The notes: generated by a model not told the origin, from the letters alone. DNA of 64,000 bases from Oceanicola granulosus HTCC2516 (GCF_000153305.1 NZ_CH724107.1:1189173-1253172), one strand, 5' to 3'; shown: positions 26,110-35,687, numbered from the stretch's first letter. Program-made: numbers and translations.

Positions 26110-26290
26110 GGTGTGAGGTGGCGGGAACCGCTGCATCCGTGGGAGTGTGAATTCCCGAGGACCTGTAATTACAGGTGGGCGCCAGATAACCGAACCAGGG
26201 CTCGGACAGAGCCAGCTCCCTCGGATTTGCTTAAGGCCACTGGAATTGTCTCGTTCACGAGAAGAGCAGAAGCCCGCCGACGCCTGACCT
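26110..26290 (+). ncRNA. Candidate structured RNA downstream of nusB, with a 6S-like outline
   Basis: This gene-free stretch can fold into a long irregular hairpin. The closing stem pairs GGCGGG (26120-26125) with CCCGCC (26273-26278), followed inward by CTGC (26131-26134) with GCAG (26266-26269). A tight side hairpin TCTCG-TTCA-CGAGA (26249-26262) sits on the 3' side of an open bubble. CCGAGG (26155-26160) can pair with CCTCGG (26219-26224), and inside are the palindrome ACCTGTAATTACAGGT (26161-26176) and the hairpin GGCTC-GGACA-GAGCC. Size, bubble and 3' side hairpin recall 6S RNA, but I cannot confirm family, ends or strand. It may only be a complex intergenic region. Confidence 0.3.
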
Positions 26291-26333
26291 AGGCCCCCGC
26301 CCCGGCCCCTGCAAGGGCAGCGCCCGAACTTTT

Positions 26334-26387
26334 CCGCCGGAGGGGGCGCTGCCCCCGCCGGCCTGCGGCCGGCCCCCCGGGATATTG
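26334..26387. repeat. G+C-rich intergenic repeat, copy 1
   Basis: This segment contains the inverted block GGGGGCGCTGCCCCC followed by the palindromic GCCGGCCTGCGGCCGGC and then CCCCCCGGGATATT. Read on the opposite strand, its AATATCCCGGGGG and GGGGGCAGCGCCCCC core match a second copy at 59101-59159. It lies between nusB and mmcB. It may act as a terminator or be a REP-like family. Confidence 0.6.
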
Positions 26388-26440
26388 ACAGGACAGAGGG
26401 GGGCTTGCCGGATGTTTCCCTTTTGTTCATATTCGGACAC

Positions 26441-26902
26441 ATGCCCGACGATCTCGACATCTCCGCCGTCCGCCCCGGCCAGCTGCTGGCGCGGGGGGTG
26501 TGCCGGCACCTGCTGAGCCTCGACTTCGTCTCGGTCGAGGAACTGACGCCGGAGCGCGGGCTGCGGGTCGACGTGATGGCGATGGGGCGCAAGGGCGAGA
26601 TCTGGGTCGTCGAGTGCAAGAGCTCGCGGGCGGACTTCCAGTCGGACCACAAGTGGCAGGGCTACCTGCCCTGGTGCGACAGGTTCTTCTGGGCCGTCGA
26701 CGAGGCGTTCCCGGTCGAGCTGCTGCCCGAGGACACCGGCCTCATCATCGCCGACGCCTACGACGCCGAGATCGTGCGCATGGCGCCCGAGGCGAAGCTC
26801 GCGCCCGCGCGGCGCAAGAAGCTGGTCGCCACCTTCGCGCGCCACGCCGCCCTGCGGGCCCACGCGGCGCGCGATCCGGGCGCGCGGCTGTGGGCCGGGT
26901 GA
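26441..26902 (+). CDS. mmcB: MmcB family DNA repair protein
   Basis: This 153-residue protein resembles MmcB of alphaproteobacteria (formerly DUF1052), a small PD-(D/E)XK nuclease-like protein linked to mutagenic and mitomycin-type DNA damage repair. The core nuclease pattern is visible as RGLRVDVMAM followed by EIWVVECKSSRADF, giving the Asp, Glu and Lys of the site, and then DHKWQGYLPWCDRFFWAV. I start at ATG 26441 (MPDDLDIS); an ATG 12 codons earlier is in frame but gives an unlikely leader. It converges with the small gene at 26907-27110. I see no LexA box by eye. Confidence 0.85.
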   Translation: MPDDLDISAVRPGQLLARGVCRHLLSLDFVSVEELTPERGLRVDVMAMGRKGEIWVVECKSSRADFQSDHKWQGYLPWCDRFFWAVDEAFPVELLPEDTGLIIADAYDAEIVRMAPEAKLAPARRKKLVATFARHAALRAHAARDPGARLWAG

Positions 26903-26906
26903 GCGG

Positions 26907-27110
26907 CTAGCGGCCCTTCTTCGGCGTCGCCGCGGCCCGGGCGGCGCGGGCGGCGGCGAGGATCTCCTCGGCGATTTCCTCGGCTTCCTCGGGTTCGAAA
27001 TCCATCGGGATCTCGGTGCTGCCGCTCTCCACGAAGATGCGCACCATGCCCCGATCGGTCGGCCCGATCTGCAGGTTCGCCTCGATGTCGCGTTCGCTGT
27101 CGATGCCCAT
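26907..27110 (-). CDS. Small conserved acidic protein, DUF6324-like
   Basis: This is a 67-residue cytoplasmic protein. It contains RDIEANLQIGPTDRGMVR, a short beta segment IFVESGSTEIPMDF and an acidic helix EPEEAEEIAEEI, ending in an alanine- and lysine-rich tail. It resembles a small family of unknown function in Rhodobacteraceae. I prefer ATG 27110 because GGAGAG precedes it; ATG codons at 27125 and 27170 would only add a poorly conserved basic lead. It converges on mmcB with a four-base gap. Confidence 0.7.
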   Translation of the reverse strand: MGIDSERDIEANLQIGPTDRGMVRIFVESGSTEIPMDFEPEEAEEIAEEILAAARAARAAATPKKGR

Positions 27111-27297
27111 GATGCCGCTCTCCATTCTGCCGTTCGCGCGCCGTATCGCGCCGCCGGGGCCGGTTGGCAAGGGTGCCGGTGGGCCCGCGCGGCGGCCTTG
27201 ACGGCGCGTCGGAATGTGCGACGCAGCAGTTGCAAGCGGGCGAAGGTTCTGGCATAGGCACCTCCGACGCCCCCGCCGCGCGGCGGGCGATGGTTGG

Positions 27298-27374
27298 GCC
27301 GCCTTAGCTCAGTAGGTTAGAGCGCTTGATTGTGGATCAAGAGGTCTCCCGTTCGAACCGGGAAGGCGGTACCA
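27298..27374 (+). tRNA. tRNA-His (GTG anticodon)
   Basis: The 77-base sequence folds as a complete cloverleaf: acceptor GCCGCCT with AGGCGGT, D arm GCTC/GAGC, anticodon stem CTTGA/TCAAG with loop TTGTGGA (anticodon GTG), T arm TCCCG/CGGGA with TTCGAAC, then A73 and an encoded CCA. The first pair is G1:U72 and the discriminator is A, not C. This is the derived alphaproteobacterial histidine tRNA form, which does without the extra G-1 used elsewhere. The encoded base before position 1 is nevertheless a G. It lies downstream of murD on the opposite strand. Confidence 0.95.
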
Positions 27375-27425
27375 TTCTCCCCCTCATCTGAGCCGATCCG
27401 ACGCGCCACGGGACGCGGCCCGCGC

Positions 27426-28820
27426 CTATGCCAGCGCGGCGACGCGGGCGGCGAAATCCTCGCCGCGTTGCTCGAAGTTGTCGTACTGGTCGAAGCTCGC
27501 CGCGGCGGGCGCGAGCAGGACGACGTCGCCGGGCTCGGCCTCGGCGGCGGAGCGGGCGACGGCGTCGGCCATGGTGGTGCAGACCTCGGCGTCGATGCCC
27601 GTCAGCGACATCGCGAAGGCCTCGGCCTCGCGGCCGATCACGTAGGCCTTGACCACCCCGCCCGCCGCGTCGAGGAGGCCGCCGAGGCCACCTTCCTTCT
27701 GCAGGCCGCCGCAGATCCAGCGGATGCGGCCGAAGGCGGCGAGGGCCTTGGCGGCGCTGTCGACGTTGGTGGCCTTGCTGTCGTTGACGAAGCGCACGCC
27801 GCCGCGCTCGGCGATCAGCTGCGAGCGGTGCGGCAGGCCGGGATAGGAGGCGAAGGCGGCCTCGATCTGGCGCGGCCCGAGCCCGAGGGTGCGGGCGACG
27901 GCGTAGGCGGCGCAGGCGTTCTGGTGGTTGTGGGCGCCGGGCAGGCCCTTGATCTCGCGCAGATCGATCGACCCCACCTGCCGGCCCTTGCGCAGCTCCG
28001 ACAGGTACCCCTTGCGCGCCGTGACGCTCCAGCCCTCGGCGAGCTTGCGATCGGCGGAGATGCGGATCACCCGGTCGTCGGCGCGGCTCTCGGCGAGCTG
28101 GTTGGCCAGGAAGCGGCCCTCGAGCTCGTCGACGCCGACGATGCAGCGGTCGGGCCCGCCCTCGGCGAACAGGCGGCGCTTGGCGGCGAAGTAGCCGCCC
28201 ATGCCGCCGTGACGGTCGAGGTGATCGGGGGAGAGGTTGGTGAAGACGGCGACGTCCGGGGTCAGCGAGCGGGCGAGCTCGGTCTGGTAGGACGACAGCT
28301 CCAGCACCACCACCCCGCCGTCGCCGGGCGGGTCGATGTCGAGCACGCCGCGGCCGATGTTGCCGGCGAGCTGGCTCTCGCGGCCGCCCTCCCGGAGCAC
28401 GTGGTGGATCAGCGCGGCGGTGGTGGACTTGCCGTTGGAGCCGGTGACGGCGACGACCTTGGGGGCGACGTCGTGGCTGTCCCAGTCGGACTGGCCGAGC
28501 GAGCGGAAGAACAGGCCGATGTCGTTGTCGACCGGCACCCCGGCCTCCCAGGCGGCGGCGATGACCGGGTGCGGTCGGGGGTAGAGGTGCGGGATGCCCG
28601 GGGAGACGATCAGCGCCGCGACGTCGTCGAGCGCGCCGGGGCGGGACAGGTCGCGCAGGGCGATGTCCTCGTCCTCGGCCGCCGCCCGGCCCGCCGGCCC
28701 GTCGTCCCACGCCACCACGGACGCCCCGCCCGCGGCGAGCGCGCGTGCCGCCGTCCGGCCCGACCGGCCAAGGCCGAGCACCGCGACGGTCGCGCCGTCG
28801 ACGCCCATCACGGGGATCAT
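27426..28820 (-). CDS. murD: UDP-N-acetylmuramoyl-L-alanine--D-glutamate ligase
   Basis: This 464-residue cytoplasmic Mur ligase adds D-glutamate to UDP-MurNAc-L-Ala. It begins with the Rossmann [17 protein letters not shown], and has the ATP loop [34 protein letters not shown] and the C-terminal [17 protein letters not shown]. It is the last gene of the minus-strand cell-wall cluster. Its start overlaps the stop of the P-loop NTPase gene by four bases (ATGA), which separates it from mraY, its usual neighbour. The later dcw genes (ftsW, murG, murC and so on) do not follow. Confidence 0.96.
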   Translation of the reverse strand: MIPVMGVDGATVAVLGLGRSGRTAARALAAGGASVVAWDDGPAGRAAAEDEDIALRDLSRPGALDDVAALIVSPGIPHLYPRPHPVIAAAWEAGVPVDNDIGLFFRSLGQSDWDSHDVAPKVVAVTGSNGKSTTAALIHHVLREGGRESQLAGNIGRGVLDIDPPGDGGVVVLELSSYQTELARSLTPDVAVFTNLSPDHLDRHGGMGGYFAAKRRLFAEGGPDRCIVGVDELEGRFLANQLAESRADDRVIRISADRKLAEGWSVTARKGYLSELRKGRQVGSIDLREIKGLPGAHNHQNACAAYAVARTLGLGPRQIEAAFASYPGLPHRSQLIAERGGVRFVNDSKATNVDSAAKALAAFGRIRWICGGLQKEGGLGGLLDAAGGVVKAYVIGREAEAFAMSLTGIDAEVCTTMADAVARSAAEAEPGDVVLLAPAAASFDQYDNFEQRGEDFAARVAALA

Positions 28821-29374
28821 GCCACTTCGGTTCCCATCTCCATGGCGTCCTTCACCTTCGCCTCGACCAGGTCCGCGCGTGCCGCGACGCTATCCTGCGG
28901 CAGCACGCAGATCCGGTAGCCGTGCCGGGGCAGATGCGCAAGCAGCGCCTCGTACTCGGTGATGGCGTCGTCCCAGGCGTCGGGCCGGGCGGGGTCGGAC
29001 GTGAAGAGCTCGGGCCAGGGCGGCACCAGGAAGACCGGGTCGGCGTAGCGCAGCCGGCCGACGATCTCGCCGGCGCAGTCGGGCAGCGGCGTGCCGGTGC
29101 GCTCGTGCCAGATCAGCGGATCGAGGCAGGAGCGGTCGTAGAAGGTGGGATCGGACGGCGCGGCCTCGTAGTCGGCGCGGGCGAGCTTCATCGTCTGCTC
29201 GGCGAAGGCGGCGGCGTCGAGCCACGGCAGCGCGGTGCCCCCCGCCATCTGCTGCTCGCGGATCACCCGGCGGCCGGGATCCTGGAACGTGGCGTAGCCG
29301 CGGCGGGCGAGCTCGCCGAGCAGCGCGGTCTTGCCCCCGCGCGACGAGCCGGTGACGACGAAACGATGATACAT
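28817..29374 (-). CDS. P-loop NTPase/kinase-like protein (AAA_28-type) inserted in the cell-wall cluster
   Basis: This 185-residue protein has a Walker A loop [12 protein letters not shown] at its N-terminus and a Walker B-like segment [11 protein letters not shown] further on. It also has [16 protein letters not shown], typical of the NadR/thymidylate-kinase-like AAA_28 family, and an arginine-rich lid area. Such proteins are thought to phosphorylate small molecules, but members are mostly uncharacterised. I start at ATG 29374 where the conserved part begins. It ends in an ATGA overlap with murD and lies 133 bases after mraY. Its place suggests joint expression with murein genes, not a proven role in them. 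Confidence 0.75.
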   Translation of the reverse strand: MYHRFVVTGSSRGGKTALLGELARRGYATFQDPGRRVIREQQMAGGTALPWLDAAAFAEQTMKLARADYEAAPSDPTFYDRSCLDPLIWHERTGTPLPDCAGEIVGRLRYADPVFLVPPWPELFTSDPARPDAWDDAITEYEALLAHLPRHGYRICVLPQDSVAARADLVEAKVKDAMEMGTEVA

Positions 29375-29507
29375 GCAGACAACCCTCCCTCGCCCGCCGG
29401 CGCAGTGGGGGCCGGTGGGCCGGCAGGTCAACGCGCGAGAGGTGGCGGGGGTTCCGGTGGATCTCGATGAATCCAGGGGGGCCGGGCTGAAGCCCGGCCT
29501 ACGGAGG

Positions 29508-30590
29508 CTAGCGCACCTTGAGGGTGGCGAGGCCGATCATCGCGAGGATCAGGGAGATGATCCAGAAGCGGATCACGATCTGCGGCTCCGACCAGCCCTT
29601 CTTCTCGTAATGGTGGTGGATCGGCGCCATCAGGAAGACGCGCTTGCCGGTGCGCTTGAAGTAGAGCACCTGCACGATCACCGACAGCGCCTCGACCACG
29701 AACAGCCCGCCGATGATGACGAGCACCAGCTCGTGCTTCGTCGCCACCGCGATGGCCCCGAGCGCGCCGCCGAGGGCGAGGCTGCCGGTGTCGCCCATGA
29801 AGACGGCCGCGGGCGGGGCGTTGTACCACAGGAAGCCGAGGCCGCCGCCGATCAGGCCCATGGTGAAGATCAGGATCTCGCCGGTGTCGGGGACGTAGTG
29901 GACGTCGAGATACTCGGTGAAGTCGGTGCGGCCCACCGCGTAGGCGATGATGCCGAAGGTGCCGGCGGCGATCATCACCGGCATGATCGCCAGCCCGTCG
30001 AGCCCGTCGGTGAGGTTCACCGCGTTGGCCGCGCCGACGATGACGATCATCGCGAAGGGCACGAACAGCAGGCTCATGTTGAGCAGCATGTCCTTGAAGA
30101 TCGGGAAGGCGAGCTGGTAGGACAGCTCCTCGGGATGGACCTGCGCGAACCAGACGCCGGCGATGGCGGCGATCAGGAAGCCGAGGCCGAGGCGCGCCTT
30201 GCCCGACAGGCCGGCGGTGTTCTGCTTGGAGACCTTGGCGTAGTCGTCGGCGAAGCCGATGGCCGCGAAGGCGAGCGTCACGAACAGCACCATCAGCACG
30301 AACGGGTTGTCGAGCCGCGCCCAGAGCAGCGTCGACGTGGCGCAGGCGCCGACGATCAGCAGCCCTCCCATCGTCGGCGTGCCGGCCTTGACGAAGTGGC
30401 CCTCCGGGCCGTCGGTGCGGATCGGCTGGCCCTTGCCCTGGTGCTTGCGCAGCACGTTGATGAGCGGCGGGCCGAACTGGAAGCCGAACACCAGCGCCGT
30501 CAGGAACGCTCCGCCGGCGCGGAAGGTGATGTAGCGGAACAGGTTGAAGAAGTCGCCACCATCGGAGAGGGCGGTCAGCCAGTAGAGCAT
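29508..30590 (-). CDS. mraY: Phospho-N-acetylmuramoyl-pentapeptide-transferase
   Basis: This 360-residue membrane enzyme makes lipid I by moving phospho-MurNAc-pentapeptide onto undecaprenyl phosphate. About ten hydrophobic segments and the family blocks are visible: [21 protein letters not shown] with the metal aspartates, [16 protein letters not shown] and [15 protein letters not shown], then [14 protein letters not shown]. It begins two bases after the stop of murF. Confidence 0.97.
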   Translation of the reverse strand: MLYWLTALSDGGDFFNLFRYITFRAGGAFLTALVFGFQFGPPLINVLRKHQGKGQPIRTDGPEGHFVKAGTPTMGGLLIVGACATSTLLWARLDNPFVLMVLFVTLAFAAIGFADDYAKVSKQNTAGLSGKARLGLGFLIAAIAGVWFAQVHPEELSYQLAFPIFKDMLLNMSLLFVPFAMIVIVGAANAVNLTDGLDGLAIMPVMIAAGTFGIIAYAVGRTDFTEYLDVHYVPDTGEILIFTMGLIGGGLGFLWYNAPPAAVFMGDTGSLALGGALGAIAVATKHELVLVIIGGLFVVEALSVIVQVLYFKRTGKRVFLMAPIHHHYEKKGWSEPQIVIRFWIISLILAMIGLATLKVR

Positions 30591-30592
30591 AC

Positions 30593-32035
30593 TCAGGCCT
30601 CTTGTTCGGACATCTCGCTGCGATGGCCCAGTTTGCGGATGGCGTCAACGACGCGCGAGACGCGGCTGCCCTTGGACCCCTTGACGAGCACGACGTCGCC
30701 GGGATCGACGAGGCGGGCGGCCTTGGCGGCGAGATCCTCGGCGTTCTCGACCCAGCGGCCGCGGCGCCCGTCGGGCAGCGCCCGGTGCAGCTCGCGCATG
30801 AGCGGGCCGACGCAGTGGACCAGGTCCACGTGCGCCATCGCCGGCTCGTCGGCGACGGCGGCGTGCAGGCCGGCGGCCTCGGGCCCGAGCTCGAGCATGT
30901 CGCCGAGGATCGCGATGCGCCGGCCCTTGCCGATGTGGCCGAGATCGTCGCGCGGCCGCGCAGCGGCGAGCACCTCGAGCGCGGCGGCGAGCGAGGCCGG
31001 GTTGGCGTTGAAGGCGTCGTCGATCAGCTCGATGGCCCCGACGGCGACGCCGTCGTCGAGCACCAGCGTCTCGCGCGTCCCCCGCCCCGGCGGCGGCGCC
31101 CAGCAGGCCAGCCCCATCAGCGCGTGGCTGCGGTCGGCACCGAGGGCGGCGGCGGTGGCGAGGCAGCCGAGCGCGTTGACGGCGAAGTGGGCGCCCTCGG
31201 TGGCGACCTTGAGGTGCACCTCGGTGCGCCAGAGCCGGGCGCTGGCGACGGTGCACCCTTCGTGCACCTTGATGTCGGTCAGGCGGTGGTGGTTGCCCGC
31301 CTGCGTGCCGAAGCTGACGATCTCCGCCCCCGCCGCCTCGGCGGCGGCGCGCAGGATCGGCGTGGTCGGCAGGTCGCCGTTGATGATCGCCGTGCCGCCG
31401 GGCTCGAGGCCCTCGAAGATCGACGCCTTCTCGCGGGCGATCCCCTCGATGCTGTCGAACGCCTCCAGGTGCGCGGGCGCGACGATGGTGACCATCGCCA
31501 CGTGCGGCCGGGCGAGCCGGGCCAGCGGCGCGATCTCGCCGGGGTGGTTCATGCCGATCTCGACGATCGCGTACTCGGTGTCGGCGGGCATCCGCGCCAG
31601 CGTCAGCGGCACGCCCCAGTGGTTGTTGTAGCTCGCCTCGGCGGCGTGGGTGCGGCCCTGCCGCTCGAGGGCCGCGCGCAGCATCTCCTTCGACGAGGTC
31701 TTGCCCACCGACCCGGTGATCGCGGCGACGCGGGCGTTGGTGCGGGCGCGCGCGGCGCGGCCCAGCGCCTCGAGGGCGGCGAGCACGTCGGGCACCACGA
31801 GCAGCGGCGCGTCGGCGGCGACGCCCTCGGGGCGGTGCGTCACCAGCGCGGCGGCGGCCCCCTTCTCGAGCGCCTGCGCGACGAACTCGTGGCCGTCGCG
31901 CGCCGCCTTCAGCGCGACGAACAGGTCGCCCGGCGCCAGCGTGCGGGTGTCGATGGAGACGCCGTCGGCCGTCCAGTCGGTGCGATTGTCGCCCCCGGTG
32001 GCGCGCGCCGCCTCCGCGGCGGTCCAGAGCGCCAT
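30593..32035 (-). CDS. murF: UDP-N-acetylmuramoyl-tripeptide--D-alanyl-D-alanine ligase
   Basis: This 480-residue Mur ligase adds D-Ala-D-Ala to complete the pentapeptide precursor. Visible blocks are [18 protein letters not shown], the ATP loop [16 protein letters not shown], the [14 protein letters not shown] segment with its conserved histidine, and [17 protein letters not shown]. It overlaps the murE stop by one base (TGATG) and runs directly into mraY. Confidence 0.97.
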   Translation of the reverse strand: MALWTAAEAARATGGDNRTDWTADGVSIDTRTLAPGDLFVALKAARDGHEFVAQALEKGAAAALVTHRPEGVAADAPLLVVPDVLAALEALGRAARARTNARVAAITGSVGKTSSKEMLRAALERQGRTHAAEASYNNHWGVPLTLARMPADTEYAIVEIGMNHPGEIAPLARLARPHVAMVTIVAPAHLEAFDSIEGIAREKASIFEGLEPGGTAIINGDLPTTPILRAAAEAAGAEIVSFGTQAGNHHRLTDIKVHEGCTVASARLWRTEVHLKVATEGAHFAVNALGCLATAAALGADRSHALMGLACWAPPPGRGTRETLVLDDGVAVGAIELIDDAFNANPASLAAALEVLAAARPRDDLGHIGKGRRIAILGDMLELGPEAAGLHAAVADEPAMAHVDLVHCVGPLMRELHRALPDGRRGRWVENAEDLAAKAARLVDPGDVVLVKGSKGSRVSRVVDAIRKLGHRSEMSEQEA

Positions 32036-33531
32036 CAGATCCGCCCGTCGAGCGCGGCGACGGCGACGCTGGCCTGCTCGGCGTCGTCGAACGGCAGCAC
32101 CGCGTCGCCCACGATCTGGCCGGTCTCGTGGCCCTTGCCGCAGATCAGCAGCGCGTCGCCCGGCTCGAGCATGTCGGCGCCGCGCAGGATCGCCTCGGCC
32201 CGGTCGCCGACCTCCGTCGCCCCCGGCGCGCCGGCGAGCACCTCGGCGCGGATCGTCGCCGGATCCTCGCTGCGGGGGTTGTCGTCGGTGACGATCACCC
32301 GGTCGGCGTGCTCGGCCGCCGCCTGCCCCATCAGCGGGCGCTTGGTGCGGTCGCGGTCGCCGCCGGCGCCGACGATGGCGACGATGCGGCCGATCACGTG
32401 CGGGCGCAGCGCCTCGACGGCAGTGGCCACGGCGTCGGGGGTGTGGGCGTAATCGACGAACACCGTCGCGCCGTTGTCGCGGGTGGCCGCGAGCTGCATC
32501 CGGCCGCGCACCGTCTGCAGGTGGCCCAGCGCGGCGAACACCTCGGCCGGGTCGCTTCCCGAGCCGATGGCGAGGCCCGCCGCGAGCAGCACGTTCTCGG
32601 CCTGAAAGCCGCCGATCAGGTTGAGCCGGGCGAGCTTGCTGCGGCCCTGCCACTCGAAGCGCAGCTCCTGGCCCGTCGCGTCGAAGCGCTGGCCGAGCAG
32701 CCGCAGCCGGGCCTCGGGGTGGCGGCCGACGCCGATCACCTCCTGGCCGCGCTCCTCGGCGATCTGCGCCACCAGCGGGCCCTTGGGATCGTCGAGGTTG
32801 ACCACCGCGACGCCGTCGTCGGCGAGGACACGGGTGAACAGCGCCATCTTGGCGTCGAAGTAGGCCTCGAAGCTCTTGTGGTAGTCGAGGTGGTCCTGGG
32901 TGAAGTTGGTGAACCCGCCGGCCGAGAGCACCATCCCGTCGAGCCGGCGCTGGTCGAGCCCGTGGCTCGAGGCCTCCATCGCCACGTGCGTGACCCCCTG
33001 CCGGGCGGCCTCGGCGAGGACGCGGTGGAGCGTGATCGGGTCGGGCGTGGTGTGGCGCAGCGGGTGGCTCCAGGCGCCCTCGACGCCGGTGGTGCCGAGA
33101 TTGACCGCAGGCTCGCCGAGCTCGTACCAGATCTGGCGCGTGAAGGCGGAGACGGAGGTCTTGCCGTTGGTGCCCGTCACCGCGACGACGGTGCCGGGGT
33201 GGCGGCCGAACCAGAGCGCGGCGGTCTGCGCCAGCGTCTGGCGCGGATCCTCGGCGATCACCAGCGCGACGTCGGCCTCGGCAAGCTCGTCGCGCGCCAG
33301 GCGCGCGCCCTCGGCGTCGGTGAGGATCGCGCCGGCCTGCTGGGCCAGCGCGGCGCCGATGAAGGCCGCGCCGTGGACCTGGCTGCCGGGCAGCGCGGCG
33401 AAGAGGTGGCCGGGCATGACCTCGCGGCTGTCCACCGTGAGGCCGGTGATTTCCGCCTCGCGCCCGCCTTGCGCCGTCAGTCCGAGCGTGGAGAGCGACT
33501 TTGTCTGCTCTTCCGGGCGCGCGCTGCTCAT
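32035..33531 (-). CDS. murE: UDP-N-acetylmuramoyl-L-alanyl-D-glutamate--2,6-diaminopimelate ligase
   Basis: This 498-residue Mur ligase adds the third stem-peptide residue. It shows GLTVDSREVMPGHLFAAL, VVAVTGTNGKTSVSAFTRQ, the MEASSHGLDQRRLDG block, and VFVDYAHTPDAVATAVEAL. The DDNPRSEDP motif, which marks diaminopimelate-specific MurE proteins, is present. It lies between ftsI (15-base gap) and murF. Confidence 0.97.
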   Translation of the reverse strand: MSSARPEEQTKSLSTLGLTAQGGREAEITGLTVDSREVMPGHLFAALPGSQVHGAAFIGAALAQQAGAILTDAEGARLARDELAEADVALVIAEDPRQTLAQTAALWFGRHPGTVVAVTGTNGKTSVSAFTRQIWYELGEPAVNLGTTGVEGAWSHPLRHTTPDPITLHRVLAEAARQGVTHVAMEASSHGLDQRRLDGMVLSAGGFTNFTQDHLDYHKSFEAYFDAKMALFTRVLADDGVAVVNLDDPKGPLVAQIAEERGQEVIGVGRHPEARLRLLGQRFDATGQELRFEWQGRSKLARLNLIGGFQAENVLLAAGLAIGSGSDPAEVFAALGHLQTVRGRMQLAATRDNGATVFVDYAHTPDAVATAVEALRPHVIGRIVAIVGAGGDRDRTKRPLMGQAAAEHADRVIVTDDNPRSEDPATIRAEVLAGAPGATEVGDRAEAILRGADMLEPGDALLICGKGHETGQIVGDAVLPFDDAEQASVAVAALDGRI

Positions 33532-33546
33532 GTGGGTGCTCCCGCT

Positions 33547-35334
33547 TCAGTTCGCGGTGAGTGTTACACCCGTCGGCCGCAGGGTTTCAACGTCCGGCCG
33601 GAGGCCCAGCAGGGGCGCGGTGCGGCGGATCATCTCGGCGGCGACGGGAACGGCCGTCCAGCCGGCGGTGCGGCGCGGCTGATCGCCCATGGTCTCGACC
33701 GGCTCGTCGAGGCTCAGGATCAGCACGTACTGCGGATCGTCGGCGGGGAAGATGCTGGCGAAGGTGGCGATCACCTTGTCGTCGTAGTAGCCGCCGCCGT
33801 TCTCGCGCGGCTTGTCGGCGGTGCCCGTCTTGCCGGCGACGTCGTAGCCCGGCACCTCGCCGAAGCTCGCGGTGCCGCGCACGACGACCTGGCGCAGCAT
33901 GTAGCGCGCCGCCGCCGAGACCACGTCGCTCACCACCCGCTCGCCGGCCGGCGGCGGAGCGGTGCGGCGCAGCAGCGTCGGGGTGACGCGCTCGCCGCCG
34001 TTGAGCAGGCTGGCATAGGCCTGCGCCAGGTGCAGCGGCGACGACGACAGGCCGTGGCCGTAGGAGATCGTCATTGTCGAGATCTCCGACCAGTTCGCCG
34101 GCAGCAGCGGCCGCCCGGTCGGGGCCTCGACCAGCTCGACCGACGTCGGCTCGAGCAGGCCGAGGCGGCCGAGGAACTCGCGCTGACGCTCGCCGCCGAT
34201 GTGCATCGCCACCCGCGCGGTGCCGATGTTGGAGCTCTCGACGATCACGTCCGTCGCGCTCAGCTCGGGGCCGTAATCGTGGAAATCGCGGATGCGGAAA
34301 CGGCCCCAGGTCAGCGGGCCCTTGGTCTCGATCATCGTCTCGGCGTTGATGAGCCCCAGCTCCATTCCCTGGGCGATGGTGAAGATCTTGAAGACCGAGC
34401 CCAGCTCGTAGACCCCCTGCACGGCCCGGTTGAAGAGCGGGCTGTCGGACTGGTCGCCCTGCGTGGCGACGGGCGGGCGGTTGTTGGGGTCGAAGTCGGG
34501 CAGCGAGACCATCGACAGGATCTCGCCGGTGTGGATGTCCATCAGCACCGACGACGCGCCCTTGGCGTTCATCAGCGTCATGCCGCCCTGCAGCACCCGC
34601 TCGGCCGCGGCCTGCACGCTCAGGTCGATCGACAGCTCGAGCGGCGCGCCCTCGTTGGCCGGGTCGCGCAGGTAGTTGTCGAAGTACTTCTCCGCCCCGG
34701 CCACGCCGATCACCTCGGCGGCGCTGACGCCCTCGGTGCCGTAGGAGGCGCCGCCGAGGATGTGGGCGGCGAGCGAGCCGTTGGGATAGAGGCGCATCTC
34801 GCGCGGGCCGAAGAGCAGGCCGGGATCGCCGATCTCGAACACCGCCTGCATCTGCTCGGGGCTGATCTCGCGGCGGATCCAGTCGAAGCGGCGCTCGGAG
34901 GTGAACAGCTCGTACAGCTCGTCGTACTTCAGCTCGGGGAAGATCTCGACCAGCCCTCGTGCGGCGGCCTCCGGGTCGATGATGTCCTGGGGATGCACGT
35001 AGAGCGCGTGGGTGTCGAGGTTGGTGGCCAGGATGCGGCCGTTGCGGTCGACGATGTCGGCGCGGGTGCCGATGATCGGGTTGCCCGCGACGCTGGCCTC
35101 GGGCTCGCTCGATTCGGAGCCGGCGAGCGCGCCCATGCGCCCGCCGATGGTGACGAAGGCGAGGAAGAACATCGCGCCCAGCACCACCAGCCGGCCCTCG
35201 GCGCGGGCGCGGGCCTTGTCGCGCATGTCCTCGTGGCGCAGCCGCAGGTTCTCGGCCTCGATGGCGTCGGGATTGGCGCCCTCGGCGCGGGCCTTGAGGA
35301 TGCGCGCGAGCGGGCGGAGCGGACGGCGGATCAT
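33547..35334 (-). CDS. ftsI: Peptidoglycan D,D-transpeptidase FtsI (penicillin-binding protein 3)
   Basis: This 595-residue class B penicillin-binding protein crosslinks septal peptidoglycan. It has a short cytoplasmic N-terminus, one membrane helix (residues ~48-67), a dimerisation domain and a transpeptidase domain. The three catalytic motifs are SVFK within YELGSVFKIFT, SSN within VESSNIGTARV, and KTG within GKTGTADKP. Its start overlaps the ftsL stop by four bases. Confidence 0.96.
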   Translation of the reverse strand: MIRRPLRPLARILKARAEGANPDAIEAENLRLRHEDMRDKARARAEGRLVVLGAMFFLAFVTIGGRMGALAGSESSEPEASVAGNPIIGTRADIVDRNGRILATNLDTHALYVHPQDIIDPEAAARGLVEIFPELKYDELYELFTSERRFDWIRREISPEQMQAVFEIGDPGLLFGPREMRLYPNGSLAAHILGGASYGTEGVSAAEVIGVAGAEKYFDNYLRDPANEGAPLELSIDLSVQAAAERVLQGGMTLMNAKGASSVLMDIHTGEILSMVSLPDFDPNNRPPVATQGDQSDSPLFNRAVQGVYELGSVFKIFTIAQGMELGLINAETMIETKGPLTWGRFRIRDFHDYGPELSATDVIVESSNIGTARVAMHIGGERQREFLGRLGLLEPTSVELVEAPTGRPLLPANWSEISTMTISYGHGLSSSPLHLAQAYASLLNGGERVTPTLLRRTAPPPAGERVVSDVVSAAARYMLRQVVVRGTASFGEVPGYDVAGKTGTADKPRENGGGYYDDKVIATFASIFPADDPQYVLILSLDEPVETMGDQPRRTAGWTAVPVAAEMIRRTAPLLGLRPDVETLRPTGVTLTAN

Positions 35335-35687
35335 GGGAATTCCTCACCGTTGGCGTTGTCGGAGCTGACCTCGATCGGATCGATGATCGGGCTCAGCGGG
35401 GGAAGCGGGTAGCTGACCTGATCGATGCGGCCGAATGCCTCGGGCATGAGCGGCAGCAGCTCGAGCCGCTCGAAGTTCATCTCGGCGAGGTCGCGCAGCC
35501 GCTCGGGGCGGTTCAGGTAGGCCCATTCGGCGCGCAGCACGCCGAGGCGCTCGTGGGCGAGGCCGATCTCGCGGTGCAGCGCGCGCACCTCGCTAATCGC
35601 CTCCTGGGTGCGGTAGTTCTGCTCGTAGGCCCAGAACGCCAGCGCCATGACGCCGACGGCCGAGAGCAGGTAGAACATCGATCTCAT
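35331..35687 (-). CDS. ftsL: Cell division protein FtsL-like
   Basis: This 118-residue bitopic protein has a very short cytoplasmic lead, one membrane helix ([19 protein letters not shown], residues ~4-22) and a leucine- and glutamate-rich coiled coil (residues ~30-75) with the [14 protein letters not shown] motif common to FtsL proteins. It should join FtsB and FtsQ in the divisome. FtsL sequences are weakly conserved, so the name leans on position between rsmH and ftsI, both overlapped by four bases. Confidence 0.88.
   Translation of the reverse strand: MRSMFYLLSAVGVMALAFWAYEQNYRTQEAISEVRALHREIGLAHERLGVLRAEWAYLNRPERLRDLAEMNFERLELLPLMPEAFGRIDQVSYPLPPLSPIIDPIEVSSDNANGEEFP

Noticed and set aside
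26907..27261. Longer versions of the small acidic protein and other minus-strand frames up to 27261
   Set aside because: They extend into Arg/Pro-rich leaders without conserved features; the start at 27110 has the better ribosome site.
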